64,000 bases of DNA from assembly GCF_014268585.2 (NCBI RefSeq), contig NZ_CP077092.1, positions 1,488,001 to 1,552,000 on the forward strand, given 5' to 3'. Positions 62,426 to 64,000 of the stretch are shown here, piece after piece. The DNA is from Pseudomonas iranensis (lineage in GTDB: Bacteria > Pseudomonadota > Gammaproteobacteria > Pseudomonadales > Pseudomonadaceae). A model generated the notes under the pieces. It was given only the letters and a program-made list of their open reading frames with translations, was not told the origin of the DNA and searched no databases. A program made the translations under genes and the position numbers. Positions within the stretch are counted from its first letter, which is position 1. Each line of letters begins with the position of its first letter.

Positions 62426-62451
62426 AAAGCCCCGTGATTGCGGGGCTTTTC
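62426..62451. terminator. Bidirectional terminator
   Basis: AAAGCCCCG and CGGGGCTTT around TGATTG, between convergent genes. Confidence 0.85.
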
Positions 62452-62455
62452 ATTG

Positions 62456-63910
62456 TCAGCTTTCTGCTTTGGTCTTGCTGACGGGAATCGAAACACATTC
62501 TCCCTGCCTGACGCCCATCTGGTATTGGCATTGGTAGCTAAGGCTGCCGTCTTTCCTGAAGAAGCGCATCGGTCCATGCTCGGCGCCATCGATATAATCG
62601 GTAAATGAAGCCATCTCACCGTTTTCGTGCCATGTCGTGGATGATCCGTGAAGGTTGCCGTCTTTGTATTTTCGATGTTCTTTAAGCTGGCCGGTCGCGT
62701 ACCACTGTTTGAAGTCGCCCTGTTGGCGATGTTTTTCATCCCACTGCCACTGCAAGGTTTGCCTGCCTTGCTCATTCCATTGCTCATAGCTTCGTTGCAC
62801 ACCGTCCCTGTAAAACTGTTTCTCTTTGACTGTCCCGTCGATGAAGTAAGTGGTTAGCCAGCCATCTGGCTTGCCGTCGACATTGGTGCGGGAGGTCTCA
62901 ACGGCTCCATTATCAAAATAATGATTATTTGGCCCTTGGGATTTGCCGTTGATGAAAACGGTTTCGTACCTGATCTGTCCATTCGAGTGGTATCCAAGGG
63001 CAGGGCCGTGGAGAACGTCATTTCGATAACTGCTGCGCCCGATCAGCGTCCCGTCCTCGTCATATTCCAAATACTCGCCATCTACATGCTTGCCCAGATG
63101 CCAATTGTAGGACTCAGCGATTTTGCCATTTTCGTGATAGATAAATTGCCAACCCTCGAGATGGTTGTTGAGGTAGTTTTCACGCTTGATGACGACCCCT
63201 TGTTCGGAATATGTCAGCGCCTCGCCCTGACGCAGGCCGTTAGCATCATTCTGGTAGGTCCGGCGGGGTTTTCCGTTTCGATAGTAAGCTTTGTATGTCA
63301 GAACGGGTTTCGCTGAAGCGAAGTCTTCTCTGTCGACGTAATGCTCGCTGCGTAGACTTCGCGTGTCCCGGTAAAAAATTTGTGCTTGCCACGCCTGTTT
63401 TTCTTCGTCATAGGACATTGGCATTTTCAGGTAGTACAACGCCAGGCCTTCGCCGATCGGCTTGAGGTGCTCGTCCAGATAAAGCTTGTCGTCTGCCAGA
63501 GGGTTCGTCAGGTCTGCGCACTCCTCAGGAGTGCAGGGGCGTACCTTTTCGAAGAAGGCGCGTTTTCGCTCGCAAGCGGAGAGCGTCAGAATCAGGGGGA
63601 TTTTTTGGTCGATCAAGTCTTGGACTTCGCCGAGCGCTCGTCGAAATGATTCGTTCGGAATGCCCAATGATTCTGGCGTCAAATAGACCTCGTTGCTCCC
63701 GCAGGCGTGAGGAGTCGAGAGCGTCAGGAGCGCTGCGCCTCTGAGTTGCATCGAAGAGTGGCCATTGACTTCTGGTCCTTTCGCCAGATATGTCGCACGA
63801 GGGTTCATGCCGAGAATCACCGTCGGATGATCAGATTTGGTCTCTGCATTCAGAGGGGGGGCGAACGCCAACAGCAACGCGTTGAATGTGTTCCAAGAGA
63901 TGAATTGCAT
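62456..63910 (-). CDS. Secreted MORN-variant repeat protein (YwqK-like)
   Basis: 484 residues from ATG 63910 (signal peptide M-Q-F-I-S-W-N-T-F-N-A-L-L-L). The C-terminal 300 residues have at least ten copies of a 22-24 residue MORN_2 repeat with pattern Y-x-x-G-x-x-x-G-x-x-x-x-x-Y-x-x-N-G-x-x (for example E-N-G-K-I-A-E-S-Y-N-W-H-L-G). The N-terminal third is unlike known families. Function unknown; not a proven antitoxin despite the usual YwqK label. Upstream of it the window ends in the first half of a further hairpin (63990-64000). Confidence 0.8.
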   Translation of the reverse strand: MQFISWNTFNALLLAFAPPLNAETKSDHPTVILGMNPRATYLAKGPEVNGHSSMQLRGAALLTLSTPHACGSNEVYLTPESLGIPNESFRRALGEVQDLIDQKIPLILTLSACERKRAFFEKVRPCTPEECADLTNPLADDKLYLDEHLKPIGEGLALYYLKMPMSYDEEKQAWQAQIFYRDTRSLRSEHYVDREDFASAKPVLTYKAYYRNGKPRRTYQNDANGLRQGEALTYSEQGVVIKRENYLNNHLEGWQFIYHENGKIAESYNWHLGKHVDGEYLEYDEDGTLIGRSSYRNDVLHGPALGYHSNGQIRYETVFINGKSQGPNNHYFDNGAVETSRTNVDGKPDGWLTTYFIDGTVKEKQFYRDGVQRSYEQWNEQGRQTLQWQWDEKHRQQGDFKQWYATGQLKEHRKYKDGNLHGSSTTWHENGEMASFTDYIDGAEHGPMRFFRKDGSLSYQCQYQMGVRQGECVSIPVSKTKAES

Positions 63911-64000
63911 CCTGCTTCTTCCATGTGATTCCAGGGCGCGGATCATATAGAGCGGAGGCAAAAAGAGGGGCAGACAAAATATACAGACACAAAAAAGCCC

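Overview
The window is a chromosomal segment of a fluorescent-group Pseudomonas. The evidence is the gene order ispF-truD-surE-pcm-nlpD-rpoS-rsmZ-fdxA-mutS-(tailocin)-cinA-recA-recX, the sRNA rsmZ downstream of rpoS, the finR/fpr and erdR/dgkA neighbourhoods, an RhlG-like reductase, three families of Pseudomonas REP palindromes, and high GC content with many long antisense shadow frames.

Region 1 (1-9005) is conserved housekeeping and stress DNA. The fghA tail ends in a terminator that runs into the ispF start codon. ispF, truD, surE and pcm overlap end to end. nlpD and rpoS follow, with the rpoS promoter expected inside nlpD. Next come a GacA-type activating site and the RsmZ RNA, then fdxA and mutS on the opposite strand.

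Region 2 (9217-28089) is an R-type tailocin (a headless contractile tail with Mu/SfV-like gene order) in the classic mutS-cinA slot. It has a LexA/CI-type self-cleaving repressor, a consensus sigma70 promoter covered by ATGCAT repeats, a leader with a strong intrinsic terminator, holin, tail terminator, sheath, tube, a chaperone with a -1 frameshift extension, a tape measure built of 41-residue repeats, hub, spike, baseplate proteins, three tandem tail-fibre/chaperone modules, endolysin and nested Rz/Rz1 spanins. No capsid, portal, terminase or integrase is present. An IS1182-like element (9983-11584) lies between repressor and promoter.

Region 3 (28157-36500) holds cinA, LexA-boxed recA and recX, then a LOG protein, a QS-regulated virulence-factor family protein, a DTW protein, erdR-like regulator, dgkA, finR and fpr.

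Region 4 (36500-50223) is the most plastic part. Two near-identical IS110-family (IS1111-group) elements in inverted orientation, both inserted at the same base of a REP palindrome, flank a 7.7-kb block (trmO, rhlG-like, DUF1456, a degenerate pseudouridine synthase, GNAT, rimO, kup). The IS non-coding ends contain a 9-nt stretch complementary to the REP target, as expected for a bridge-RNA guide. The second copy is frameshifted. Beside it are a DUF3077 gene with a structured leader and a compact operon of winged-HTH protein, nucleotidyltransferase and PP2C phosphatase behind a perfect palindrome. That operon is the best candidate here for an undescribed toxin-antitoxin or defence-like system.

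Region 5 (50224-64000) is again core genome: the mprF/virJ aminoacyl-phosphatidylglycerol pair, two initiator tRNA genes, SOS-controlled dinB, a lipoprotein, proS, ampG, an alkyltransferase-like protein, a DUF481 outer-membrane protein and a MORN-repeat protein.
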